Source: Russula earlei (taxonomy: Eukaryota > Basidiomycota > Agaricomycetes > Russulales > Russulaceae). From it: DNA of 64,000 nucleotides. The stretch covers positions 20,198-84,197 of the forward strand of contig JAGFNK010000213.1 in the NCBI GenBank assembly GCA_025769875.1, in the 5' to 3' direction. The notes under the pieces were generated by a model. It had not been told where the DNA came from, made no database searches, and worked only from the letters and a program-made list of their open reading frames with translations. Both the position numbers and the translations under genes were made by a program. Shown one piece after another: positions 33,099 to 43,236 of this stretch (position 1 is the stretch's first letter; the number at the start of each line of letters is the position of its first letter).

Positions 33099-34798
33099 GC
33101 TCTCCAGGGTGGGCATCCTGGGCAAGAGTGCTGGTGGGGGACGTCACATCCCAATCCCCAGGCTGAATGTCGACTTGGTCAGCAGGGGGTCCAAATTCGA
33201 GAGGACGCATATCTGCTTCTCCTTCTCCAGTGTGATGTTCATCCATCTCTTGGAAGAAGGCGAGGAGGGAAGCATCGGGAGTGGTGATTTCAAGCGGCCC
33301 CTCTACACCAGAAAGGTCGGATTGGGGAACGATTTCATTAGTGGGAGTTTGGGACATTTGTGAGTGATAATATGGGGACGAGGAAGTAGAGGACATCTTT
33401 CGCTGGACTTTTATAACCTGTATGGCCATGGGGTTCTTTCTGTGATATTCCTCTATTAGTCTAGACGCTTTGATGTTCTCTACTGGCTCCCAAGAGTCAT
33501 GGGCTTCGGAGTACCCTTCCCACCGGACTTGATACTCCAGTTGTTTCCTCCTTCCAGTTCGTCTCGAACCTAAAATCGTTGCTACTTCATATTCCTCTTC
33601 TCCTTCTACCACTTCTGCTTCTGGATTGGTGTAGTTGGCCCCATGCTCCTCGGTTTCCTTGTAAGGTGTCAATAAGGAGGCATGAAACGCATTATGGATC
33701 CTCCAGCGGCTAGGGAGATCCAATCTGTATGTCACCGGACTAATCACCTCTGTGATTTCAAAGGGTCCATATCGTTTTGGGCGTAGTTTCACTGTAGGAT
33801 GTGTCATTTTTAGGTTGGTGCTGTCGAGCCATACCCTTTCTCCTTTCTGATAAGGTTGGAAACTGTTTCTTCGCTTCCATATTAGGGAAGCGATCTTCAT
33901 TGCTTCTTGTGCCTGTGATCTCGCTTCCTGGATCCGGACTTTCCAATTGTCTATTCTTGGTATCTTGCTTCCCCGATTTGGCTGGTGTGCCTTGGGCGTA
34001 AAGCCCATCCATAAGAAGAAAGGGGATTGTCTGGTTGTCTCTGAAACGTTAGAATTCATCGTGTATTGCACCAGAGGCAGCCAATCCACCCAATCATCTT
34101 GTTGGTGGTTGCAAAAGATTCTTAGCGATGTTTCCATCGTCTGATTCGTTCTTTCTGATTGTCCATCTGTCTGGGGATGGTAGGCAGTGCTGATATTCTG
34201 TTTGATATGCAGCTGGTTGCAAAGTTCCCTAATGAACTTGGAACTTATTAGTTTATCTCGATCGGATATGATCTTGCTTGGTACTCCCACAAATGGGAAT
34301 ATTCTGTCCTTGTAGAGCTGTGCTAGCTCTTCTGCGTCCATTTCTTCTTTGCAAGGAAGCAAGATGACGCCTTTAGTACAATCGTGGTCAGTGACAGTCA
34401 ATATACTGTCGCATCCCTTCGACTTCGGCAATTTGACCACAAAGTCCATGCTGACAGTCGAGAAGGGAGTAGCCCCTTCTTCCGGTGGAATGGGATACAG
34501 GGGAGGTCGATTTGGATGAGTGTTTGACTTGTTACTTTGGCAAATGGCGCATCCTTCCACATATCGGTCGACAAAGCGTCTTATGGTGGGCCACCAGTAG
34601 TATTGCATCATTCCCAGCAATGTTTTAGCTTTTCCTGGGTGTCCTGCTGTGGGACTGTCATGATACTGTTCCAGTAACGTCCTGTGGGTTCCTTCGTCAC
34701 CTGTAACCACCAAGGCTTCATTCTTCCACCATAAGTTATGTCGCTTCTCCAGTCGGTGTCTCTGTACCCAATCAAGTAACTTTAATCGGTGTCTTTCT
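33099..34798 (-). CDS. Element A integrase and chromodomain
   Basis: Retroviral-type integrase that joins cDNA to the genome, with a chromodomain expected to guide it to modified histones. Open up to the palindromic insertion on the upstream side. Seen: HHCC finger (HDSPTAGHPGKAK then GCAICQSNK), catalytic core with Asp in VSMDFVVKLPKS, Asp in IISDRDKLISS and Glu in DGQSERTNQTME (the D,D-35-E triad), a GPY/F module (YGPFEITEVISPVTYRLDLP, HASLLTPYKE), and a chromodomain (YEVATILGSRRTGRRKQLEY, then QVRWEGYSEAHDSWEPVENI). A Ser/Pro/acidic linker follows before the solo LTR. The upstream half of Pol is in the same frame beyond the 1,596-nt insertion. Confidence 0.93.
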
Positions 34799-36391
34799 CA
34801 CTGGTTGGGAAATCAACTTATGTGAATGACAAAACTGTAACATTTTGAAAAACAAAATTTATTATTTTCATACAAATTTGTAGCAAACAATTTGTGAAAT
34901 TTAATTTAATATTTTGTTACAATAAATTCCTGTTACAAAATGATGAAATAAGTAAATAGTATTGACAAGATTTTAGGACATACATTATATTAAAAAAATT
35001 TTAACTTATTTTAAAATTTTGGGTGAAACAAAATTGTGAAAAAAATCAAAACTGCAAAATTTGGGTTTATGAAAAAGGTGGAATAAAAATTGTGAAATTT
35101 TTGAAATTTTTGAAAAAGTTTTGTGACTTGAATAAAGATGTTAGGGAGATAAAGTTTTGTTATAATCATTGATGAGAACAAAATCTAGCCCTATAGAAAA
35201 CATAATGTTATCATTTTTAATGAAGAAATTTTTTGAATACATTCACAATTTTGTTAAAGGAAAAATTTTGACAAAACAGAATATGAAATCCCAAAGTTGT
35301 TTGATCATTTTGTCATTGGAATAAAGATGTCAGGGAGATAAAGTTTTGTTATAATCATTCATGACAACAAAATCTAGCATTTTAGAAAACATAATGTTAA
35401 CATTTTTCATGCAGAAAATTTTTGAATACATTCACAATTTTGTCAAAGGAAAAATTGTGACAAAACTGAATATGAAATCCTAAAGATGTTTCATCATTTT
35501 ATTCATAACATTTAGATATATTATGGTCAATTCTGAATGATGCTGGACATCTATACACCACAAAAAGAGGCCATAAAGTTGTGTCACTTGTGCTGTTATG
35601 GCTCAGCTCAAACTTTATGGCCTCTTTTTGTGGTGTATAGATGTCCAGCATCATTCAGAATTGACCATAATATATCTAAATGTTATGAATAAAATGATGA
35701 AACATCTTTAGGATTTCATATTCAGTTTTGTCACAATTTTTCCTTTGACAAAATTGTGAATGTATTCAAAAATTTTCTGCATGAAAAATGTTAACATTAT
35801 GTTTTCTAAAATGCTAGATTTTGTTGTCATGAATGATTATAACAAAACTTTATCTCCCTGACATCTTTATTCCAATGACAAAATGATCAAACAACTTTGG
35901 GATTTCATATTCTGTTTTGTCAAAATTTTTCCTTTAACAAAATTGTGAATGTATTCAAAAAATTTCTTCATTAAAAATGATAACATTATGTTTTCTATAG
36001 GGCTAGATTTTGTTCTCATCAATGATTATAACAAAACTTTATCTCCCTAACATCTTTATTCAAGTCACAAAACTTTTTCAAAAATTTCAAAAATTTCACA
36101 ATTTTTATTCCACCTTTTTTATAAACCCAAATTTTGCAGTTTTGATTTTTTCACAATTTTGTTTCACCCAAAATTTTAAAATAAGTTAAAATTTTTTTAA
36201 TATAATGTATGTCCTAAAATCTTGTCAATACTATTTACTTATTTCATCATTTTGTAACAGGAATTTATTGTAACAAAATATTAAATTAAATTTCACAAAT
36301 TGTTTGCTACAAATTTGTATGAAAATAATAAATTTTGTTTTTCAAAATGTTACAGTTTTGTCATTCACATAAGTTGATTTCCCAACCAGTG
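34799..36391. mobile_element. CACTA-like palindromic (foldback) element inside pol
   Basis: 1,593 bp: left arm 34,799-35,580, 30-nt loop 35,581-35,610, right arm 35,611-36,391, nearly perfect inverted copies. Termini CACTGGTTGGG / CCCAACCAGTG with a 3-bp target duplication TCT (34796-34798 and 36392-36394). AT-rich, no ORF. Each arm holds a ~189-bp direct repeat (for example 35,131-35,319 then 35,320 onward). CACT(A/G) ends with 3-bp duplications are the hallmark of the CACTA/EnSpm superfamily; with no transposase it is non-autonomous. Element B supplies the empty-site comparison. Confidence 0.85.
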
Positions 36392-38292
36392 TCTGCTCCT
36401 TGTTGATTCTTTATCCGTTCTTCCAATGCAGTAGTGTGCATTACTCGAATAAAAAGATGGTCAGGTAGCGCAACCACTTCTTCTTTATCCCCTTGTCTAT
36501 CGTCAAGGTCCGGTCTTCTTGACAGGGCATCTGCTTTATTCCTTGCCCCTGCCTGATGTTTCAATTCTAAGTCGAAATCCGCCAAGAAAGTAATGTATCT
36601 TGCCACTCGACCATTTATTCGCTGAGGGTGTCTGTAATGTAACAGGTTCGCATGGTCTGTATAGACCACCACCTTATGCTTTGCTCCCATGAGCAGGTGT
36701 CGCCAGTGTTTCAAGGCTCGCACCATGGCTAAGAACTCTTTGTCCCATATGTCGTAGTTCTTTTCTGCTTGTTTCAAGGCCGCTGAAAAGTAACCTATTG
36801 GCCTCCTCTTTCCTTGTTCGTCCTTCTGGAATAATACTGCCCCAATGGCATAATTGGACACGTCTACTTCCAGTTCAAAGGGTCGCTCCTCATCAGGATG
36901 GAGCAGGACAGGGTCAGAAGATACTATCTGGATAAGTCGTTCCAGAGCATCTTTGCATTCTTGGGTCCATTCAAATGGCACCCCTTTCTTTGTCAAGGCA
37001 ATAATGGGTCGAGCAATCTGACTGAATCCTCGAATGAAAGCCCTATTGTAACTGAGGACTCCCATGACTTTGCGCACTTCATGTACGTCCTTAATCTCCC
37101 GAGGCCAGTCCGTGATTCCTCGGACTTTGGAGGCTTCAATCTTCATCTTCCCTTCGTCTATGTCCCATCCTAGCATGGTTAGTTTTCGCACCATGAACTG
37201 GCACTTCTGGGGTTTCAGGAAGTATGACTTCTTCTGCATCAGCGTGAGTAATTCATTGACACATTGCTCATGGATTTCTAGTTGTTCCGGACTGTCTCCC
37301 GTGGCAATTCCAAAGTCATCCAGATAGTTGACCGTGTATTCTGCCCATCGGTCCAGCCAGTCACCGAAGTCTCTTCTCATCAGCCTAGTAAAGAAGGCTG
37401 GTGCATTCTTGAGCCCAAAATACATGACATTGGGCAGGTATGTTCCATATGGTGTCTTGAAGGCTGCCTTCCAGCGATCTCCTTCTGCCAGTCGCACATT
37501 ATTGTATCCCCATCGTATATCGAATTTGGAGAAGACCTTTTTCCCTCGGAGTCTTTCCACCTCTTGTTCCAGATGTGGTAAAGGTTCATTGTCTCGTCTG
37601 GTCCACTGATTTAGTCGTCGATAGTCTACAATGATCCTCTTCTCCTTGCTGTCCTTCTTGCCAATGAAGAACACTGGAGATGTGTAGCTGGATGGACCTG
37701 GAGTGATGTATCGCTTCTCTACTTCATCAGCTAGGAATTTCTTGAGGTATTCTCGCTCATCTCGTGTTAGGGGGTATACCTTGCAGTTTAGTTCCTTTGG
37801 TGCATCAGGTAACAGCTCTATCTGCATGTCTGGTTCCCTTGGTGGTGGGAACCTCTGGGACTTCTCTTCTGAGAAGACATCTGCAAAGCGGTGGAATTGC
37901 TTTGGAACATTGGTAAGGGGATCCTCTCCTTCCTGTGGTTTAATCGACTGCTGGGCCCACTTCTGAGCAATAGTCGTCTTTCGTAGGTAAATGGCTTCCC
38001 CTTTCTTCAATTGTCGGTTCTCATCTCTTGCTCGCTTTTGGAGTTTTGCGACATAGAGATCCAGGTACTTGTATCGAGCAGTTTCGATCTGTACCGTTCC
38101 TTCCATCAGCTGTCCTTTCTTCCAGTTGATGGTGGGGTCGAATTCATATAGGAAGGGATATCCCAGGATGACCCGATCCGTTCCTAAATCTGTGAGATAG
38201 AACCTTTGTAGGCTCTCCTTCTCCTTGTATCGGACGCGAAGCCAGCAAGTAATGAGTGAGTTCCCCTTGCTTATTCTGGGTTCCGTCGACAT
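36392..38292 (-). CDS. Element A protease end, reverse transcriptase and RNase H
   Basis: Copies element RNA into cDNA. Seen from the N-terminus: end of the aspartic protease (LGTDRVILGYPFLYEFDP), RT with KDSKEKRIIVDYRRLNQWT, FSKFDIRWGYNNVRL, FGLKNAPAFFTRLM and the active site VNYLDDFGIAT, the thumb and connection, then RNase H (AIGAVLFQKDEQGKRRPIGY, WDKEFLAMVRALKHWRH, VVYTDHANLLHYRHP, ARNKADALSRRP). The frame overlaps the Gag-protease frame by ~149 nt in the +1 register near 38,248. The C-terminal end is cut by the palindrome at 36,391. Confidence 0.95.
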
Positions 38293-40411
38293 TTCGTACT
38301 ACCATGGGTTCATGTAGTTCTTGTTTCCCAATCTTCAGTCTTTTCCAAGCTGAGTGATCGATGAAGTTCTCTGTTGCTCCACTGTCCAGTAGAGCAGATT
38401 CCTCGGCCGTTGTGTGTGCAGTGACGAAAGTGAATGGAATATTCATAGCATTCAGTCTTCTAATGTACACTTGCAACACACTATTCTTCCTAAGCCAGGC
38501 CGTCGACTTAGGTGTTCCTAAAAACCCTGTTCCATCAGTTCTTCCAACAAGTCCTCCTTCTGTTTGGTGGACATCTTCTTTATGGACGCCGAAGGAGGAG
38601 CTCTTGTTATAGGTAGGAGGAGGAGATGTAGATCGTCCAGAGACAGTGCTTTCATTTCCACTGTCCCCTGAGTCGTCCTCCTTCTCTGTTTCCAGAGCTC
38701 GAGCTTTCCCTTTGTCCCTTGGGTTACTTGATTTCTTCTTGACTCTGTCCTTGTCAGGACAGTTCCGACTGATATGTCCTGCTTTCTTGCAGATAAAGCA
38801 TTTCCCTTCTGCTAGCAGTTTCTTCTTTTCCTCTGTCAGAGGAGGACGTCGCTTGGTCCTTGCTGCATCAGTGGATACTGAGTCCACTTCCATTGCATTT
38901 GGATCTCTTTGGTTTCGCCTTTTCCCAGCCTGTAGGGATTTCATGCGATTTTCCCTGGTGGTCAACGATCCACCTCCAGATCCAATATTGGCTTTCATGA
39001 GCTGGTCTCTGGCCTGTTCTTCCCTAGCAGCATTGATCCATGCTCGTAGATCATTGATGGCAGGTATGTCTCTGACTGGTCGATTGTAGATTCGTCGCAC
39101 CAGCCAGGTGATTAGGCCAGCCTTGTAGGCTTCTACTGCTCCTGGTGAATTCTGGTCCCATCCTGCTTTACTGAGCAGAACAAGGAATTTGCTGGTATAG
39201 TCATCCAGCGATGCTGCTTTAGACATGGACAATTGTTGTAGCTCCATGAAAGCGTCTTCAGGCTCTGTGGTGTCTTTGAATTCTCTGAAGAAGTCATCCA
39301 CAAATTCGGTCCAAAAGAGCATGTCAGTTGGATCTAGCTGCACTGGTGCATAAGGAGACGGCGGGTCCCCATTTCTTTTTGCTTCTACCAGGTTCGTTTG
39401 ATTGACCACCCATTCATGTACTTTCTCTCCTTTGATGTAGGTGAGAGCTAGGGCTACTCGCTTCATTGGAATAGTCATGGTCGGGTTGTCGCTGTTGAGC
39501 AGATTCCATAGATTGAAATCCTGGACAAAGTACTTCGTCTTTTTCCTGTCTCCTTTGAAGACTTCAGGAGGGTCTCCTTTTAGAGATCCGTTGCCCCCAT
39601 GGGGGCCTGGTGCCGGCTGAGGTGCCAGATTCGCCCCTGGTCCTACAGGAGGTGCTGCTGGTGGTCCCCCTGCTGGAGGGCCTCCTCCGGGTGGGCCTCC
39701 TCCTGGTACTGGTGGACCTCCAGGTCCGAAGGGGACTCCTCCACCTCCAGGTGGTCCTCCTGCTCCAGGTGGACCACCTCCAGGGTTTACTACGATGGTG
39801 GGCCCTGCTCTTCCACCTGCTGTCTGGGTGGCAATGGTGGCTGTCTGCGTTGCTGCAATGGTAGCCATTTCGACTGATTCTTCTGGCTCTTCAACGATTG
39901 TTGGTTCAATGGGCGAGACGTGTACTGTCTGCTCTAGTTTTTCAGCTAGCTCCAATACTTCTGGTGCTTCTGCTTTCTGATCTGTAGTCGGAGGGTCCGA
40001 CTGTTCTGTTTCTCCACTTGATGACTTTTGTATCAATGGAGCTGGGTCGTCTACTACTGGGTCTCTGGGTTCCCAATGAGTAGTATAAGGATCTGTCTTG
40101 GTTCCTAAACCTAGGACCTTATATTCGTCGATGTCTTCGTCCTCTCCTGCGTAGGGACGTCCTTTGTGGTAATCAACAAAGTACCACTGATCGTTGATGT
40201 ATTCACAAGGAAGGTAGCTTCCTTTGTATCGGACCTCGTATCTGTTAGGCCCTTCCTGGTCTGCCCAACACCAGATGGCAGTTCCTTTGATTCCTGAGGG
40301 TAGATCGTCCCTCTCTCTAGCTTTGAACCAACCAAATTTGGTTCCTTGCTTTGATTTCTGGTTGAACTTTACGCGTATGCTATGTTCTCCTTCGATTTCC
40401 AGTTTGTCCAC
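38144..40411 (-). CDS. Element A Gag and protease N-terminal part
   Basis: 755 codons. Residues ~1-260: charged N-terminal region and a Gly/Pro-rich hinge. The middle has the retrotransposon capsid fold (DMLFWTEFVDDFFREFKD, MELQQLSMSKAASLDDYTSK). Then a basic stretch, a CCHC knuckle CFICKKAGHISRNC that binds element RNA, and the aspartic protease active site LLDSGATENFID. The frame loses homology shortly after ELTHY, where the protease continues in the other frame (see 36,392-38,292). The start is the first Met of the frame; the leader from the PBS is ~275 nt. Confidence 0.93.
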   Translation of the reverse strand: MDKLEIEGEHSIRVKFNQKSKQGTKFGWFKARERDDLPSGIKGTAIWCWADQEGPNRYEVRYKGSYLPCEYINDQWYFVDYHKGRPYAGEDEDIDEYKVLGLGTKTDPYTTHWEPRDPVVDDPAPLIQKSSSGETEQSDPPTTDQKAEAPEVLELAEKLEQTVHVSPIEPTIVEEPEESVEMATIAATQTATIATQTAGGRAGPTIVVNPGGGPPGAGGPPGGGGVPFGPGGPPVPGGGPPGGGPPAGGPPAAPPVGPGANLAPQPAPGPHGGNGSLKGDPPEVFKGDRKKTKYFVQDFNLWNLLNSDNPTMTIPMKRVALALTYIKGEKVHEWVVNQTNLVEAKRNGDPPSPYAPVQLDPTDMLFWTEFVDDFFREFKDTTEPEDAFMELQQLSMSKAASLDDYTSKFLVLLSKAGWDQNSPGAVEAYKAGLITWLVRRIYNRPVRDIPAINDLRAWINAAREEQARDQLMKANIGSGGGSLTTRENRMKSLQAGKRRNQRDPNAMEVDSVSTDAARTKRRPPLTEEKKKLLAEGKCFICKKAGHISRNCPDKDRVKKKSSNPRDKGKARALETEKEDDSGDSGNESTVSGRSTSPPPTYNKSSSFGVHKEDVHQTEGGLVGRTDGTGFLGTPKSTAWLRKNSVLQVYIRRLNAMNIPFTFVTAHTTAEESALLDSGATENFIDHSAWKRLKIGKQELHEPMVVRNVDGTQNKQGELTHYLLASRPIQGEGEPTKVLSHRFRNGSGHPGISLPI

Positions 40412-40686
40412 TCGCCACTGCCTTTCCTAGGGAGTCGGGACTTGTCTGCCCTCTTACCACTGTCTATGCCAATGACAGTAGGGGTCTTTACAGAAGTATG
40501 CAGTGTGTCCAACCGTGCTGCTCGTCGAGAGTCACGTAGTACACCTTCTTCTTGTCGTGGAGAGGTCTGTATAGATTCTCCCCCTTGACTACTTCAGCGT
40601 AGGTTGCTGACCGTATGATGACTAGATCCTAGTCTTTAGGCTTCCTGCCTATTTCTGGTTCGCTTTCACAGCGATGTCTGTGATAG

Positions 40687-40698
40687 AAGCTCGACTTA
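40687..40698 (-). other. Primer binding site, self-priming type
   Basis: Directly adjoining the 5' LTR. Element-strand sequence TAAGTCGAGCTT is an exact 12-nt reverse complement of AAGCTCGACTTA at 40,904-40,893 inside the LTR, at the expected RNA 5' end. No tRNA 3'-end match was recognised. Confidence 0.7.
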
Positions 40699-41287
40699 TG
40701 TTAAGGCTCCAAAGTGCCTTAAATAAGATCAATGGTCGCGTCTATAAACGCGTCCTACCAATGCAGATATGCTTGAGTCAAGCAAGCAATACTCGTGGAG
40801 GGGAAGGAGTGTTAGATCCTTCTAGAGTATGACAACAAGATGAGAGGGGCTCTGCAGACGGGGTAGGAGTCAACTGTTTGGGATTGGCAAACTAAGTCGA
40901 GCTTAAGGCTCAACTGTTTCTACTGGAGGCTTTATATAGCCCTACAGGGATAAGGTTCATGCTACTGTAGTACTGGTTGGTGCTATAGAAGCAAAAGGCG
41001 GCTCATAGAAGCGAGGTTGCTTCTATGTAAACGATCTCGGTGCTGGAAGCATTAAGTGCTTCCCCAATCAAGGAATCGACGTACGTGGCGGTACAGGAAC
41101 ATCTGGGACAGAAGCAATGCTACTCATTGCTTCTTCAGTACATCTTCTGAAAGATACGATCAACGCGCTCCGAATGTGATATCAAGGAACATAAACGATC
41201 AAGATCTGACGCACGCATAATGCAAACAGTGCAGTCCATAGTTCAGGTGTTCCAGGCATCTTCCGGACCCCAAACCACTTGGTAACA
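40699..41287 (-). repeat. LTR2: 5' LTR of element A, also abutting element B
   Basis: 589 bp. Its outer 20 bp (CCCCAAACC...GTAACA) are repeated once more at 41,288-41,306, after which the PPT and internal sequence of element B begin. LTR2 is therefore shared by the two elements. Confidence 0.92.
40893..40938 (-). promoter_or_regulatory. Element A LTR core promoter
   Basis: TATATAAA (element strand) at 40,938-40,931 lies 27-34 nt before AAGCTCGACTTA (40,904-40,893), the inferred RNA start. The spacing is normal for a TATA promoter and places the PBS complement at the RNA 5' end. Confidence 0.65.
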
Positions 41288-41306
41288 CCCCAAACCACTT
41301 GGTAAC

Positions 41307-42163
41307 ATCACCCCTCCTTCAGATTGGTGGTCCCACACACCAACAATTCTAAAATTGAGTGGTGGGGTCAACACCATCATCATCAAGGGGAGCAGGTGAT
41401 GCAGTGAAGGTGTATCAGCCTTCTTCTGCTGCCTTATAGGCAGCCAATGCTGAGGCTACTGTCACCTCCAATTCCCCAGCTGCTGCTGAGGGAGACATGA
41501 TCTGCAGGAATCTGTCAGAGTCCCTGGGTAACCTCCTCATTGGAGGTGTGTTGGAGCAGAGAAGAGGGGCTGTGCTGAAGAGTTCTTGAAGGGTCATAGA
41601 CCCTTCTCCTCTTGCTGCCTGTATGAGGTGTGGGTTAGCAACATTCTCCCTGTCCTGGTTGGACTTCCTCTTCTTGTTTTGGTGTGCCATCTCCCAACCT
41701 CAGTGGAAGGGGCACAATCTGATGGGTGTATAGGTGTGATGATAAGGAGGCACCAGGCAATGGTAGGCAGCAGGCAGCATCAGCTGCCAGTTGGTCATGG
41801 CAATATTGGTGGGGTTGTGGACAGTACTTGTTGAAATGTCCTACCTCACCACAATACTTGCATCAGTTTCTCTTCCTCCTCCCCTCTATCATGTTCAGCT
41901 GCTGAGACTCCAGGATGAACTTGCAGCTGCCACAGATGCTTCTCCACTGCTGCTGTAGGAGTGGTAGTAGATGGAGCTCTGGGGGGAAGGATTTGGCAAT
42001 GCTTTGGACCCTACTCCTCCTCAAAGGCACATGGTTGACATGGTTGGAGAATGTCAATCTCCTCTTTGGAATACCCTTGCACTTCAGTAGGTGTAGGGTT
42101 GGCTGGTGCTGGTTCTGGGGTGGAGTCCTCATACCCCTGTGTGATGTCTGCCAAAGGCAGCTG
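41307..42163 (-). pseudogene. Element B remnant: zinc-finger end of the Pol extension
   Basis: Begins with the PPT (41,307-41,319) and matches 31,141-31,990 of element A. The zinc-finger segment is damaged; the first cysteine codon near 41,865 reads as another residue, and the frame shifts and stops around it. Confidence 0.75.
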
Positions 42164-43236
42164 CATCAGGAAAAAACGAAAATGCTATGTAGCGCTATAT
42201 AGCTACCATAGCGTCTGTAGCAACTTTACAACCATCGAGGTTTCATGCCTACATAGCAACCACCAAACTCTATATAGCCACCACCAGGGTTATATAGAGC
42301 ACCATTGACTACATTTCTTCCACCAATGCTACATAAATCATACAATGTTATATCAACAACATAAATGTACATTTCTTCCCATCATCAACCATACCTATGT
42401 AGCCAACCACATGCTTATGTTCTACTGATTGCAACATTGTTATGATAAACAACCCAGGCACTTAAATTCACACAAATGTCAGGAAACAATATATATTTCA
42501 CATATCAACGCTAACTAACTTTTTGAACTACAGTCGGATACTCGCCTCCGCGGCAGCTGTTCCGGCTCTCGTGCACGGCACTTCTTGGGACTGCGCCTGT
42601 AGCCGTTGTCGTCATTTGCATATGCGTTCTAAGCGGTGTCTCATTGTCACTCCATATGTCCATTTCTCCCCCCGAGCACTTGACGAAAGGCCGGAGAGTA
42701 TGAGAGAGTGCACAAAAACGAAAAGGAATAACGCACCTGTTCACTGTTCATCAGCCTGTGCCCGGGAGCGAGGGCCACCTTCTCTCGTTTCTTGGACTTG
42801 GACAGTGGTGTCAGTGGCTTTGTCGCAGGTAAGAGGAGGCATCAAGGACAATGCAGAAGATGGCACCAGGGTACAAGTGAGTCGAGACGTGAACGTGTGT
42901 TCAACGTTTTGAAGCCGCGCGAAGCCTGTGCAAAGGAAAGCAGAGGGGAGTGACAAAAAAACGAAAAGCGAAGGAAAGGGTAATGCACAGAATGCGTAAG
43001 ACACTCATTGAAGATGCCAAGCATGGTTGTACTTGTCACTGTGACAGTGAGATTGCGCAAGTAAAAGGAAACCCGAAACGCACATTGGCGAGACCTAGGG
43101 AAAGGGTCGCACTTTTGTTTTCTGTGATGTGCCCATCCCCTGAAATACCATTTCCTGCATGCGGGAGCTCGCTTTCGGTTCAAGCGTACTTTACCTTCAA
43201 GCAACGCGTGTTTTCCCCTGCGCGCAATTTTAGTTA

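Larger units (their letters stand above)
30552..41287 (-). mobile_element. Element A: Ty3/gypsy chromovirus LTR retrotransposon
   Basis: A ~10.7 kb element read right to left: 5' LTR 40,699-41,287, PBS, Gag-protease, RT-RNase H, integrase-chromodomain, C-terminal extension, PPT, 3' LTR 30,552-31,140. LTRs begin and end TGTTA.../...TAACA. By eye they differ at roughly 15 positions, mostly CpG transitions, so the copy is fairly young. Two later insertions disable it: a 1.6 kb palindrome (34,799-36,391) and a solo LTR (32,605-33,098). The flanks show no matching 5-bp target duplication, and element B abuts the right LTR, so the present arrangement came from recombination rather than one simple insertion. 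Confidence 0.93.

Noticed and set aside
34799..36391. Palindrome as two separate tandem elements or an assembly inversion
   Set aside because: Clean CACTG termini with matching 3-bp duplication and an empty site in element B fit a single mobile element better; an assembly artefact is still listed as a check.
30552..41287. Element A as an intact, mobile-competent copy
   Set aside because: pol is split by a 1.6 kb insertion, the extension by a solo LTR and a TGA, and the protease by a frame change.
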